A stretch of 64,000 bases of DNA, from assembly GCA_944322325.1 (NCBI GenBank), contig CALUOQ010000009.1, positions 1 through 64,000 of the forward strand. The letters run 5' to 3'. The notes beneath the pieces are model-generated. The model ran no database searches, had not been told where the DNA came from, and saw only the letters and a list, made by a program, of their open reading frames with translations. Position 1 is the stretch's first letter, and the number at the start of each line of letters is the position of its first letter. This stretch comes from an uncultured Alloprevotella sp. GTDB lineage: Bacteria; Bacteroidota; Bacteroidia; Bacteroidales; Bacteroidaceae. A program made the position numbers and the translations under genes. Below, in pieces: positions 1 through 7,420 of this stretch.

Positions 1-81
1 CATTTACTAAACATACGCAAGTTTGCAAAGCTAAAGAATCTAAAATAAATGATTTATATTTATTATTTGCCATATTTCCCG

Positions 82-89
82 TATCTTTG
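82..89 (+). promoter_or_regulatory. Bacteroidota -7 promoter box
   Basis: TATCTTTG matches the TAnnTTTG -7 box. No good -33 TTTG is seen at the right distance. The box overlaps a possible TTG start at 87, which argues for the ATG at 105 as the real start of the first gene. Confidence 0.6.
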
Positions 90-104
90 CAAGAAAAAGT
101 ATAT

Positions 105-353
105 ATGGAAGCAACAGAAAAGAAAGAACGCACGGTTATACATTTGCAGATTGGTGATGTGCATGAGTATTACGGCAGCATCGCCAACATTTATGAATTC
201 CACTCGTCAGAAGAGCTTGGAATAACATACGGCTCGCTACGCAACTATGGTTTATCGCCGTCTAAACCATACCAAAATTCAAAATGTACCATTAGGAAAG
301 GTGTCCTCCATCAAAAGGCAGGAGGCAGAGGTATCAAAAAAGTAAACATATAA
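105..353 (+). CDS. Hypothetical small protein of the integrated element
   Basis: An 82-residue protein that I do not recognise. The frame could open with a TTG at 87, but this lies in the promoter box, so the ATG at 105 is preferred. The protein is basic near its end (KKVNI tail), has no membrane segment or signal peptide, and its middle part (ELGITYGSLRNYGLS) could be a short helix-turn-helix-like stretch, which is only a guess. It sits 15 bases before the next gene in the same direction, so the two probably share a transcript. AT-rich codon use marks it as element cargo. Confidence 0.55.
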   Translation: MEATEKKERTVIHLQIGDVHEYYGSIANIYEFHSSEELGITYGSLRNYGLSPSKPYQNSKCTIRKGVLHQKAGGRGIKKVNI

Positions 354-368
354 ATAATATGACAGGCC

Positions 369-1211
369 ATGAAACTATATGGATATACAACAGTCTTTCG
401 ATATGTATTTGAGAATGAGAATATAGATAACTTCTATTATTTTTGTTCAGATGAATATATGCCATCAGACAAAGAAGTTGATGAAATAAAGGAAGATTTG
501 GAGATTAACGACAATGATACGTTTGAACTATTCGGACATACGGCCAATGATTTCAATGGAGATGATTATCTTTCTGATAGACTGCAATACGCATTAACTA
601 CGGAAGATACACCGAAGGAATATGTAGATTTGCAATTGGCCTATATAACCACACAATACATTAATAAAGAAGATAAGATTGGAATAATAAAGTCATTGAT
701 TGAGTTGTATCAACAAAAGTGCAATTTCAAGCAATTCAGAAAGATGTATAAAGTAAACCTATACGCCCTGAATAGACTGTTATATGTTTTGGATGAAAAG
801 GTGGAAATTAAGTCAACTCGAAGAGATTTTGTAGTCAAGCAATTAAGGCATATTTTAGGATATAACAATGATGAGGTTCTATTAAAATTGGCCGCCCCCA
901 AAAATGTTAAAGTCGTAAAACACTATCTTGATAAATTGGAACAGCTTTACAAGATTAAAGAAGAAACATCTCAATATAGAGTCGGCATTATCCTTATGCT
1001 GTTTATAGAAAGATGCAATCTACTTTTACCCACAATTCAAGGCAAACTATCGGTCGCATCAAATTTGATAGCAGAATACTATGGAATAGAATCGCCAACA
1101 TATAGGAGGAATGTACTATATGGGTACATTGATAAGAACAATCCATCCAACCCCCTTTATAAGAATATAATACATGAACAAGAAGAGTTTTGGAATATGC
1201 TTAAATGGTAG
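369..1211 (+). CDS. Hypothetical protein of the integrated element
   Basis: A 280-residue protein with no recognised domain. The first third is acidic (many D and E, about residues 30-75). The rest is lysine-rich and predicted to be mostly helical. There is no signal peptide or transmembrane segment, so it is probably cytoplasmic. It follows the 82-residue gene by 15 bases and is closed by a hairpin terminator at 1257-1293, so the two genes likely form one short operon. Codon use is AT-rich like its neighbours. A role in element maintenance or regulation is possible but nothing in the sequence shows it. Confidence 0.6.
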   Translation: MKLYGYTTVFRYVFENENIDNFYYFCSDEYMPSDKEVDEIKEDLEINDNDTFELFGHTANDFNGDDYLSDRLQYALTTEDTPKEYVDLQLAYITTQYINKEDKIGIIKSLIELYQQKCNFKQFRKMYKVNLYALNRLLYVLDEKVEIKSTRRDFVVKQLRHILGYNNDEVLLKLAAPKNVKVVKHYLDKLEQLYKIKEETSQYRVGIILMLFIERCNLLLPTIQGKLSVASNLIAEYYGIESPTYRRNVLYGYIDKNNPSNPLYKNIIHEQEEFWNMLKW

Positions 1212-1256
1212 GATTTTTGATTTTCACGATATTTGCACAGTTTAAGAATGATTATT

Positions 1257-1293
1257 ATATAAGTCGCTAATAATTAGCGGCTTATATTTTTAT
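1257..1293 (+). terminator. Rho-independent terminator
   Basis: Two 14-base arms (1257-1270 and 1274-1287, one G-T pair) around a three-base loop, followed by a T-rich run. It lies 45 bases after the stop of the 280-residue gene. Confidence 0.7.
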
Positions 1294-1307
1294 ATGGTAT
1301 TCTCAAA

Positions 1308-1339
1308 ATTGCAATCAGAGCATTATGTGCCTACCTTTG
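1308..1339 (+). promoter_or_regulatory. Bacteroidota promoter of the ATPase gene
   Basis: ATTG at 1308-1311 and TACCTTTG at 1332-1339 are separated by exactly 20 bases, which fits the TTTG-N19-21-TAnnTTTG consensus. It lies 53 bases before the ATPase start. Confidence 0.75.
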
Positions 1340-1392
1340 CAGCGTCAATGAGGCCGAAATGACAGAATTAATAATTTAAAAATTAATTAGTT

Positions 1393-2388
1393 ATGAAAGG
1401 AACAAACAAAGATACACAGTTTGAGTATACAACTCTTAATGAAGTTGTTGAAGATGGAATGAAAGCTGAAAAGCGAGAGTATTTATACAAAAATCTGTGG
1501 ATTGAGAAGGAATTGACTGTATTCTTTGGAGCAGCCAATGTCGGCAAAAGTATGATTGCTGTGCAGATTGCAGAGGAAATTGCAAAGAAAGGTAAGACGG
1601 TGATGTATTTCGACTATGAATTGTCAGAGCAGCAGCTAAGTGATAGGTATGAAACTGAAGATGGGAAAGGACATTATGTCTTTTCTGAAAATTTACTTCG
1701 GCCAAACTTGGATGTAGATAAGTATTGCGTTGATAAAGAACGCTTGAAAAAGCTGTTTCAGAGGATGGAAGAAGCAACAGACTTGGGGATTAAGATTTTC
1801 ATAGTGGATAATATAACTTACCTGAATTCCAATCTGCAAAAGGGGAATGAGGCAGCAAAGTTTATTATTAATTTTAAGTCTAAAATGAAGATGTTGGGGG
1901 TAAGTGTTTTATTGCTTGGCCATTCTCCAAAGGTTAAGGATAATGCAATACTTACCTTAGATAAACTTTCAGGGAGTAAAAACTTATCTAACTTCATAGA
2001 TTCTTGTTTTGCCGTCGGAAAGGTTGAAGGAGAAAGAAAAGTTTATCTCAAACAGCTTAAAGCAAGGAGTTGTGCTATCAGCATGGACGAGAATAATGTA
2101 CTTGTCGGTACTTTAACAAAGAGGAAAGATGGCTTCATAGAGTTTGTGGAAGAAGGGTATGCTGTGGAAAAAGAGTTACTGAAAGGAAAACCTGATATAA
2201 CTCCACAGAAAGAACAGGCTTACAAACTGTATAAAGAGGGCAATAGCTATAGGAAAATATCAAAGATGATAGGCGTTAGTGATAAGACAGTAAAGTCATG
2301 GGTTGATGATTATATAGCTTATTATAATGCGAAAGTTGATAATTCTTTGGAAAATAAAGAAGTAGATCTAATGAATGATAATAATTAG
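1393..2388 (+). CDS. RepA-like AAA ATPase with C-terminal helix-turn-helix
   Basis: A 331-residue RecA-fold ATPase of the AAA_25/RepA type found in plasmids and integrated elements. Walker A is GAANVGKS (about residues 46-53), and a hydrophobic strand ending in an acidic residue (IKIFIVDNITYL, about residue 136) is the Walker B. Residues about 270-310 (YKLYKEGNSYRKISKMIGVS) form a resolvase-type helix-turn-helix, so it probably binds DNA. Family members act as replicative helicase-like or DNA-mobilising ATPases. The exact job in this element is inferred only from context. It has its own promoter and is followed by the coupled small gene and recombinase. Confidence 0.8.
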   Translation: MKGTNKDTQFEYTTLNEVVEDGMKAEKREYLYKNLWIEKELTVFFGAANVGKSMIAVQIAEEIAKKGKTVMYFDYELSEQQLSDRYETEDGKGHYVFSENLLRPNLDVDKYCVDKERLKKLFQRMEEATDLGIKIFIVDNITYLNSNLQKGNEAAKFIINFKSKMKMLGVSVLLLGHSPKVKDNAILTLDKLSGSKNLSNFIDSCFAVGKVEGERKVYLKQLKARSCAISMDENNVLVGTLTKRKDGFIEFVEEGYAVEKELLKGKPDITPQKEQAYKLYKEGNSYRKISKMIGVSDKTVKSWVDDYIAYYNAKVDNSLENKEVDLMNDNN

Positions 2389-2446
2389 GCTGATATTCAG
2401 TTTCGGTTTGCGGTAATGGTAGGTATAATTTAACTTTGGTCATAGG

Positions 2447-2584
2447 ATGAAGATAGATATAGGTATGGTAAAAGAGGATAGGAACTTTTCTGAAATTGAT
2501 AATGAAAAGGCAAGTGTGTTGGTAGATACTCTCTACGAATATTCAGTATTAGTGTTTAACATTTATAATAAAGCAGTAGCATGA
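2447..2584 (+). CDS. 45-residue small protein coupled to the recombinase
   Basis: An ATG at 2447 opens a frame of 45 residues that ends in TGA at 2582-2584, overlapping the recombinase ATG at 2581 as ATGA. Such overlap usually means translational coupling. The peptide is acidic at the start and hydrophobic near the end (SVLVFNIY). I do not recognise it. Without it the gap between ATPase and recombinase would be 192 bases. It may be a real small protein or only a leader that controls recombinase translation. Confidence 0.45.
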   Translation: MKIDIGMVKEDRNFSEIDNEKASVLVDTLYEYSVLVFNIYNKAVA

Positions 2585-4218
2585 ATAAATTATTTGATTT
2601 AAAGGATTTTGCAAAGGGTGAGAAGGAAAGTGAAAGAGTAGAAGGCGGAAATGCGTTGATCTATACCCGCGTTAGTTCAAGCGAACAGGTAGATGGTCAA
2701 AGTCTTGATGTTCAGTTGGAAAAGTGCAGGGAGTATGCTGCAAAGCACTCTTACACCGTTCTTGGTGAATTTGGCGGTAGCTATGAATCTGCCAAGAGTG
2801 ATAAGGAACGGAAAGAGTTTAACAGAATGCTTACTTTCATTCGGAAAAGTAAGATTAAGATTGATGTAGTGATTGTTTTCAGCACTTCCCGTTTCAGTCG
2901 GACGGGAAGCACGACAATCATTGAAGAAGTTGAGGCAAGGGGAGCTTATGTAGTGTCGGCTACATCGACCTACGACCCTCGGACTCCCGTAGGAAAGTAT
3001 ATGCAGTTGATGGAGTTGGCTAATGCAAGGTTTCAGAATGATGAAAAGCGAGCTACTACCATAGAAAACAGTATAAAGGCTTTATTGAAAGGACGTTGGA
3101 TAGGGAAAGCTCCAAGAGGCTATGATCAAAAGACAACGAAGAAAGAGCAGGTTATCACTATCAATGAAGAAGGAAAACTGTTGCGCAAGGCTTTTTTGTG
3201 GAAGGCTTATAATAAACTTTCCAATGAAGAAATTAGACATCGTTTGGCTTCTGAAGGTTTGATTATCTGTAAGCAGAAACTTTCAGAGGTGTTTAAGAAT
3301 CCTTTCTACTGTGGTTATATGGCTCATAAGTTTTTACAGGGTGATATAGTGAAAGGCAATCACCCCGCCCTTGTTTCTGAAGAAATCTTCTTGAAGGTCA
3401 ATGGTGAGTTGAGTAAGAATCATAGCGGTTATGAGTTGAAGATTGATAAAGATTATGCTCCGTTGTTAGGCAGTATTAAATGCCCTTGCTGCGGACATAA
3501 CTTGACTGCAAGCATTTCTACGAAGATGCGCAAGCGGTTTGGACGTACTGACATAGGTTATTATGTATGTGGGCGCAAGGGGTGTAGATTCAATAGCTCC
3601 ACTCGGAAAGTGCATGAGGCTTTTGAAATCTTGCTGAACAGTTATGCTTTATCTAATAAAGTGGAGAATTTGTTAAAGATACAGCTTGCTATGACTTTTG
3701 ATGCGATGAATAAAGAAAATCAGGAAAGAGTTAAGGGTATCAAGGCAAATTTGAAGAAGAAAGAAAAGGAGTTAGAGCAAGCAGAAACAAACTATGTGCT
3801 TTGTACGGATGCTAAGAAGCAGGGGATATGTGAGAAGGTGATTGGAAGATTGGAGGGTGAAATCAAGGATTTGAAGATAGAATTGGCGAGTCTTGACACG
3901 GGAATATTGAACCTCGATAGATTTATAGATTTTGCTTTCAAGATGAGGTATAACTTATTTGAACTGTGGCAATTACAAGGATTGGAAGGGAAGCGGAAGC
4001 TGCAAAAGCTCTTATTCTCGGACGGATTTATCTATGATAAGAATTCGGGCGATATTGAACCTAAGAGCGTCAATGTATTCTTTGTGCTAAATGGTTCATA
4101 TACAAATCCTTATGGAGATAAAAACAAAAGGACGAACCGTGATTTTAACGATTCGTCCCTTAGAGTACTCGAAGCGGGACTTGAACCCGCACAGCCATCA
4201 CTGGCCAAGGGATTTTAA
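2581..4218 (+). CDS. Large serine recombinase (integrase of the element)
   Basis: A 545-residue site-specific recombinase. Residues about 24-165 are the resolvase catalytic domain, with the nucleophile Ser32 in YTRVSSSEQ. Residues about 180-290 are the recombinase domain (GRWIGKAPRGYD). A zinc ribbon follows at about 300-340 (CPCC, then paired Cys), and residues about 375-435 form a lysine/glutamate-rich coiled coil. It cuts and joins DNA to insert and excise the element. The last 30 or so residues are coded by the tRNA terminator and by tRNA-Leu sequence read antisense (GLEPAQPSLAKGF), so the C-terminus depends on the integrated state. The same kind of tail is familiar from other integrases placed at tRNA genes. 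The start overlaps the 45-codon gene by four bases. Confidence 0.9.
   Translation: MNKLFDLKDFAKGEKESERVEGGNALIYTRVSSSEQVDGQSLDVQLEKCREYAAKHSYTVLGEFGGSYESAKSDKERKEFNRMLTFIRKSKIKIDVVIVFSTSRFSRTGSTTIIEEVEARGAYVVSATSTYDPRTPVGKYMQLMELANARFQNDEKRATTIENSIKALLKGRWIGKAPRGYDQKTTKKEQVITINEEGKLLRKAFLWKAYNKLSNEEIRHRLASEGLIICKQKLSEVFKNPFYCGYMAHKFLQGDIVKGNHPALVSEEIFLKVNGELSKNHSGYELKIDKDYAPLLGSIKCPCCGHNLTASISTKMRKRFGRTDIGYYVCGRKGCRFNSSTRKVHEAFEILLNSYALSNKVENLLKIQLAMTFDAMNKENQERVKGIKANLKKKEKELEQAETNYVLCTDAKKQGICEKVIGRLEGEIKDLKIELASLDTGILNLDRFIDFAFKMRYNLFELWQLQGLEGKRKLQKLLFSDGFIYDKNSGDIEPKSVNVFFVLNGSYTNPYGDKNKRTNRDFNDSSLRVLEAGLEPAQPSLAKGF
4120..4158 (-). terminator. Terminator of tRNA-Leu
   Basis: Read on the minus strand, a seven-pair stem (4152-4158 with 4130-4136) is followed by a T-rich run (CTTTTGTTTTT). 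It lies seven bases past the tRNA 3' end and inside the recombinase frame. Confidence 0.7.
4160..4218. other. Putative attachment site (attR/attL) in tRNA-Leu 3' half
   Basis: The recombinase frame crosses from AT-rich element DNA into the tRNA 3' half and stops there, so the crossover core must lie in or near this stretch. The second copy of the core would sit at the far end of the element, outside this window, so the exact bases cannot be defined here. Confidence 0.45.
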
Positions 4219-4251
4219 GTCCCTCGTGTCTACCGATTCCACCATTCGAGC
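4166..4251 (-). tRNA. tRNA-Leu (anticodon UAA)
   Basis: The reverse strand folds as a long-variable-arm tRNA. It has a seven-pair acceptor stem (last pair G-U), the D-loop sequence TGGTGGAATCGGTAGACAC, an anticodon loop centred on ACTTAAAATC with anticodon TAA, a class II variable arm, and the T-loop GGTTCAAGTCC. This closely follows leucine tRNA. CCA is not encoded. The 3' end abuts the integrated element, so this is the likely attachment site, and the gene was kept intact by the insertion. Confidence 0.93.
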
Positions 4252-4381
4252 GCCTTATGGCGCTGCAAAGATACGCTTTTTCTGCTATACGGCACGCGGC
4301 AACCGACGTTTTTTCGCCGAACGCGGCGCTGGCGCGGCCCGGCGCACCGCCCGAAAAGAACGGTCCGAACGACCCGAAAAA

Positions 4382-4478
4382 CAAGTGCCGCGACGGGAAA
4401 ATACAAGTACTACGATAGAAAAAACGAACGCTGCGACAGAAAATCCTATCGTAGTACTTGGATTTCCTGTCGCAGCGC
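4382..4478. repeat. 21-base modular repeat, locus 1
   Basis: Three exact 21-base modules (4409-4429, 4430-4450, 4451-4471) begin ACTAC, GCTGC and GTAGT. The second and third end CTATC and CTGTC. A degenerate module with one indel precedes them and GCAGCG follows. Two inverted repeats are interleaved: 4404-4418 pairs with 4446-4460 (15 bases, perfect) and 4429-4439 pairs with 4467-4477 (11 bases, perfect). It lies about 41 bases past the stop of the minus-strand TlpA gene. Confidence 0.85.
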
Positions 4479-4518
4479 TTACCGAAAAGCGGGACCGGAC
4501 CGCACCACCGGGGCGTGC

Positions 4519-5082
4519 TTACTTGCCGCCCGCGTTCAGCGCCTTCTCGATCTCGGCCTTGATGAGCTCGTTGCCGGGGTAGCCACCCTCGGTCAGGTTG
4601 CTGTAGGCCACACTGCCGTCCTTGCCGAGGAGCATGTAGCTGGGGATGCCGGGAATCTGGAGGCGGCTACAGAGGTCGTCCCACTGCTGTTTGGTCAGGC
4701 GGTAGTGGTCGCCGTCGATTTTCCGAATCATCTGCTGCCACGTGGCCTCGGGAGATGTTTCGCCCGTCACATAGACAAACTGAACGCCCCGCTTGATGAG
4801 TTCGGGCTTGATGCTGTCGATTTCGGTCATCGCGCGGCGGCAAGGTCCGCACCAGGTGGCCCAAAAGTCGATGAGCGTCACCTTGCCTTTGTAGTCGGCC
4901 GTGATGCTGTTGAGGATGGCGTCGCCGGCCACGGTCGGGGCGATGGACTTCACTTTGTAGTTCTCGGCCGGCTGACTCGCCGTCTGCGCCTGAGGCTGTG
5001 CCGGCGTGCTCTGTTTCTGCTGGCCGCAGCTGGTGCCCGCCACCAAGGCCGACATCAGCAGGAGTACGAATGTCTTATTCAT
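4519..5082 (-). CDS. TlpA-like thioredoxin-fold lipoprotein
   Basis: A 187-residue disulfide/thiol oxidoreductase. The N-terminus is a lipoprotein signal (hydrophobic run, then ALVAGTSC with Cys19 as the lipidated residue), followed by a Gln/Pro/Ala-rich linker to about residue 42. A thioredoxin fold carries the active site WCGPC (about residues 76-80) and the cis-proline loop GIPSY (about 145). It is probably anchored in the periplasm or outer membrane and reduces protein disulfides, as in cytochrome c maturation or oxidative stress, but the substrate is not shown. It stands alone, transcribed away from the symporter gene. A TATCTTTG box on the minus strand lies 75 bases upstream. Confidence 0.9.
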   Translation of the reverse strand: MNKTFVLLLMSALVAGTSCGQQKQSTPAQPQAQTASQPAENYKVKSIAPTVAGDAILNSITADYKGKVTLIDFWATWCGPCRRAMTEIDSIKPELIKRGVQFVYVTGETSPEATWQQMIRKIDGDHYRLTKQQWDDLCSRLQIPGIPSYMLLGKDGSVAYSNLTEGGYPGNELIKAEIEKALNAGGK

Positions 5083-5156
5083 TTCCTTTTCTTTTTAATG
5101 AAAAACTACGAGGGGCGAAAGCGGGGCACGCCCTCCTCCGTCACCCATTTTCGGGG

Positions 5157-5164
5157 CAAAGATA
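5157..5164 (-). promoter_or_regulatory. Bacteroidota -7 promoter box
   Basis: TATCTTTG on the minus strand, 75 bases upstream of the TlpA-like gene. No clear -33 box is visible. Confidence 0.55.
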
Positions 5165-5329
5165 AGGATTATATCCGAAACTGCGTCCATTTACCCTGCT
5201 GAGAAACAAGGCCGGCCGACAGCCCCGCGAAACGGCGGCGGGCGGACACGCCCCTGCGACACGGGCCCTCCGGACAGAGGAAAACGCAACTTCGCCGGCC
5301 GTAAAAACGTTTTCTTCAAACTTTTGCGC

Positions 5330-5337
5330 TAATTTTG
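5330..5337 (+). promoter_or_regulatory. Bacteroidota -7 promoter box
   Basis: TAATTTTG, 92 bases before the symporter start. The 347-base gap between the TlpA gene and the symporter holds only these two divergent promoter boxes, with nothing else recognisable. Confidence 0.5.
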
Positions 5338-5429
5338 CATTTGCTGTCGGCCCGCGCACGGCGAGGAGGCCGGTTACCGCCCCCGCCCACATGCGGCACA
5401 GACCGTCAGTAAAACGTTAAGCACTGATT

Positions 5430-6791
5430 ATGGCAGACAACAGAGTGACATTCGGCAGCAAGCTGGGGGTAATCCTGGCCACCGTAGGCTGCGCCGTCGG
5501 GCTGGGAAGCGTATGGCGTTTTCCCTATATGTTGGGCACGAATGGCGGTGCGGCCTTTCTGCTCGTGTATATCCTCTTCACGATTTTCTTAGGACTACCC
5601 GTGATGCTCACGGAGTTTTTCGTCGGCCGCCACTCGCGGAGCAACACGGTCGGCTCGTTCAGGAAGCTGGCCCCCGGCACGTGCTGGAGCTGGATTGGCT
5701 ACAACGGCATTCTGGCAGCCTTTCTGATCCTGAGCTACTACGCCGTCGTATCGGGCTGGACGCTCGAATACGTCTGGCAAACCCTCCGCGGCAGCCTCTA
5801 CGGTCCCGGCCACGCGGACTACACCGCCGGTTTCCAGACCTTCGCCTCGGATGCGTTCCGACCGATATTCTGGACCGCAGCGTTCGTCGGGCTCACACAC
5901 TTTGTCGTTGTCTCAGGCGTGGACAAGGGCATCGAGCGGGCGTCGAAGATAATGATGCCGCTGCTCTTCATTATCCTGCTGGTCATGTGCGTGCGGTCCG
6001 TGACGCTACCCGATGCGGGCGAAGGCCTGCGCTACCTTTTCCAGCCCGATTTGAGCAAGCTCACCTCCTCGGTCGTGCTGAGCGCGTTGGGGCAGGCTTT
6101 CTTCACACTGAGCCTCGGCATGGGCTGTCTCATCACCTATGCGTCGTACTTCAGCAAGGATACCGACATGCAGGCCACCGCTTGGCAGGTGACGGTCATC
6201 AACACGTTCGTGGCCGTGCTGGCCGGCATCATGATTTTCCCCGCCGTGTTCAGCTTCGGCATCACGCCGTCGGCCGGTGCGGAGCTGGTGTTCATCACGC
6301 TGCCCAACGTCTTCGAACAACTTCCCCTTAGCTTCCTTTGGTCGCTCATTTTCTATATTTTGCTGGCCATGGCGGCCCTCACGTCTACCATTTCGCTGCA
6401 CGAGGTGGTGACGGCGTACGCGCTCGAGGAGTTCCACATGACGCGGCGTAAGGCGGCGTGGATTGTGTCCGTCAGCGTGTTCCTGCTCGGCACGGTCAGT
6501 TCCCTGTCGTTCGGCCCGCTGAAGGAGTTCACCATCGGCGGCCTGACCTTCTTTGAAGCGCTGGACTACCTGACGGCCAAAATCATGCTTCCGCTGAGCG
6601 GCATGATGACGTGCATCTTCGTCGGCACCCACATCGACCGCGCCGTGCTGAAAGCCGAGCTGACCAACGAGGGAAGCGTCAGGTTCCGCCTCTTTGCCAT
6701 CTATGTCTTCTTCATGAAATACGTAGCCCCCGTGGCTATCGGCATCGTCTTCCTCAACGAGCTGGGCCTCCTCGCCTGGCTCATCGGGTAA
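5430..6791 (+). CDS. Sodium-dependent neurotransmitter-type symporter (NSS/SNF family)
   Basis: A 453-residue inner-membrane transporter with about eleven to twelve hydrophobic segments. The N-terminal signature matches the LeuT/NSS family: SKLGVILATVGCAVGLGSVW followed by RFPYM, and GGAAFL with GLPVMLTEFFVGR after TM2. Family members use the sodium gradient to import amino acids or related amines through the unwound part of TM1 (AVGLGSVWRFP). The substrate cannot be read from sequence. Length fits prokaryotic NSS proteins. No partner gene is nearby, and the next gene (fur-like) has its own promoter box. Confidence 0.93.
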   Translation: MADNRVTFGSKLGVILATVGCAVGLGSVWRFPYMLGTNGGAAFLLVYILFTIFLGLPVMLTEFFVGRHSRSNTVGSFRKLAPGTCWSWIGYNGILAAFLILSYYAVVSGWTLEYVWQTLRGSLYGPGHADYTAGFQTFASDAFRPIFWTAAFVGLTHFVVVSGVDKGIERASKIMMPLLFIILLVMCVRSVTLPDAGEGLRYLFQPDLSKLTSSVVLSALGQAFFTLSLGMGCLITYASYFSKDTDMQATAWQVTVINTFVAVLAGIMIFPAVFSFGITPSAGAELVFITLPNVFEQLPLSFLWSLIFYILLAMAALTSTISLHEVVTAYALEEFHMTRRKAAWIVSVSVFLLGTVSSLSFGPLKEFTIGGLTFFEALDYLTAKIMLPLSGMMTCIFVGTHIDRAVLKAELTNEGSVRFRLFAIYVFFMKYVAPVAIGIVFLNELGLLAWLIG

Positions 6792-6897
6792 AGCTCCGCC
6801 ACCCCGGACCAAGCCCACCGCCCGCCGCCCCGCTGCAAAGGGAACAGGGATACGCACTTTTCGGCGGGCGATTCGCCGCCTTTCGGGAGAAAAGAAG

Positions 6898-6905
6898 TAT
6901 CTTTG
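6898..6905 (+). promoter_or_regulatory. Bacteroidota -7 promoter box
   Basis: TATCTTTG, 20 bases before the ATG of the fur-like gene. It rules out the much longer frame that opens inside the symporter gene. Confidence 0.65.
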
Positions 6906-6925
6906 TCCGCCTAAGCGCACCGACC

Positions 6926-7396
6926 ATGAGCAACGAGGAAGTGAAAGCACTGGCCCGCGAGCGGTTCACCGAATACCTGGAAGCCCACGGACAACGCAAG
7001 ACGCCCGAACGCTACGCCATCCTTGACGCCGTCTATTCGAGCAAAGGACATTTCGACATCGAGGGGCTGCACCGCACGATGGTCGACGACTCGCGTTTCC
7101 ACGTGTCGCGCGCCACGCTCTACAACACCATCGACCTGCTGGCCGATGCCGGCCTCGTGGTCAAACATCAGTTCGGCGACCACACCGCGCACTACGAGCG
7201 CTCGCTCCAGACCACTCCCCATCACCACCTCGTCTGCACGCAGTGCGGCAAAGTGACGGAGTTCGTCAGTGCGGAACTGGAGCGCGACATCGCACGGGTA
7301 CAGACGCCCGACTTCCGAAAGACGAGCTACACATTATATATATATGGGCTCTGCGCCGACTGCGCGACAGCCGGCACCGCGGCCCGGAAACACTAA
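6926..7396 (+). CDS. Fur-family transcriptional regulator
   Basis: A 156-residue metal-responsive repressor. Residues about 5-85 form the winged helix domain (RKTPERYAILDAVYSSKGHF, then SRATLYNTIDLLADAGLV). The dimerisation domain holds metal-binding features HHHLVCTQCGKV (Cys pair 1) and GLCADC (Cys pair 2), giving the structural zinc site. The frame extends upstream to 6611, but the TATCTTTG box at 6898-6905 and the Fur fold both point to the ATG at 6926. It lies 24 bases ahead of purA and may share its transcript, an arrangement I recall from Bacteroides. The metal or signal sensed (iron, zinc, peroxide) is not clear. Confidence 0.9.
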   Translation: MSNEEVKALARERFTEYLEAHGQRKTPERYAILDAVYSSKGHFDIEGLHRTMVDDSRFHVSRATLYNTIDLLADAGLVVKHQFGDHTAHYERSLQTTPHHHLVCTQCGKVTEFVSAELERDIARVQTPDFRKTSYTLYIYGLCADCATAGTAARKH

Positions 7397-7420
7397 ACAA
7401 ACACTAACCCCGTAAAAACA

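Larger units (their letters stand above)
1..4165. mobile_element. Right end of an integrated element next to tRNA-Leu
   Basis: The first 4.1 kb is clearly AT-richer than everything after it and uses A/T-ending codons, unlike the GC-rich genes that follow. It holds unknown small genes, a RepA-like ATPase and a large serine recombinase placed last, directly against the 3' end of a tRNA-Leu. An integrase reading into a tRNA is the usual layout of an integrated element at its attachment site. The other end lies left of the window, so size and type (integrative conjugative, mobilizable or phage-like) cannot be told. No conjugation or capsid gene is visible in this part. Confidence 0.8.

Noticed and set aside
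87..104. TTG start extending the first gene upstream
   Set aside because: It lies inside the TATCTTTG promoter box, so it would be at or before the transcription start.
6006..6950. Long minus-strand open frame opposite the symporter and fur-like genes
   Set aside because: It is Arg/Asp/Glu/Gly-rich with no motif, a typical shadow of GC-rich coding DNA.
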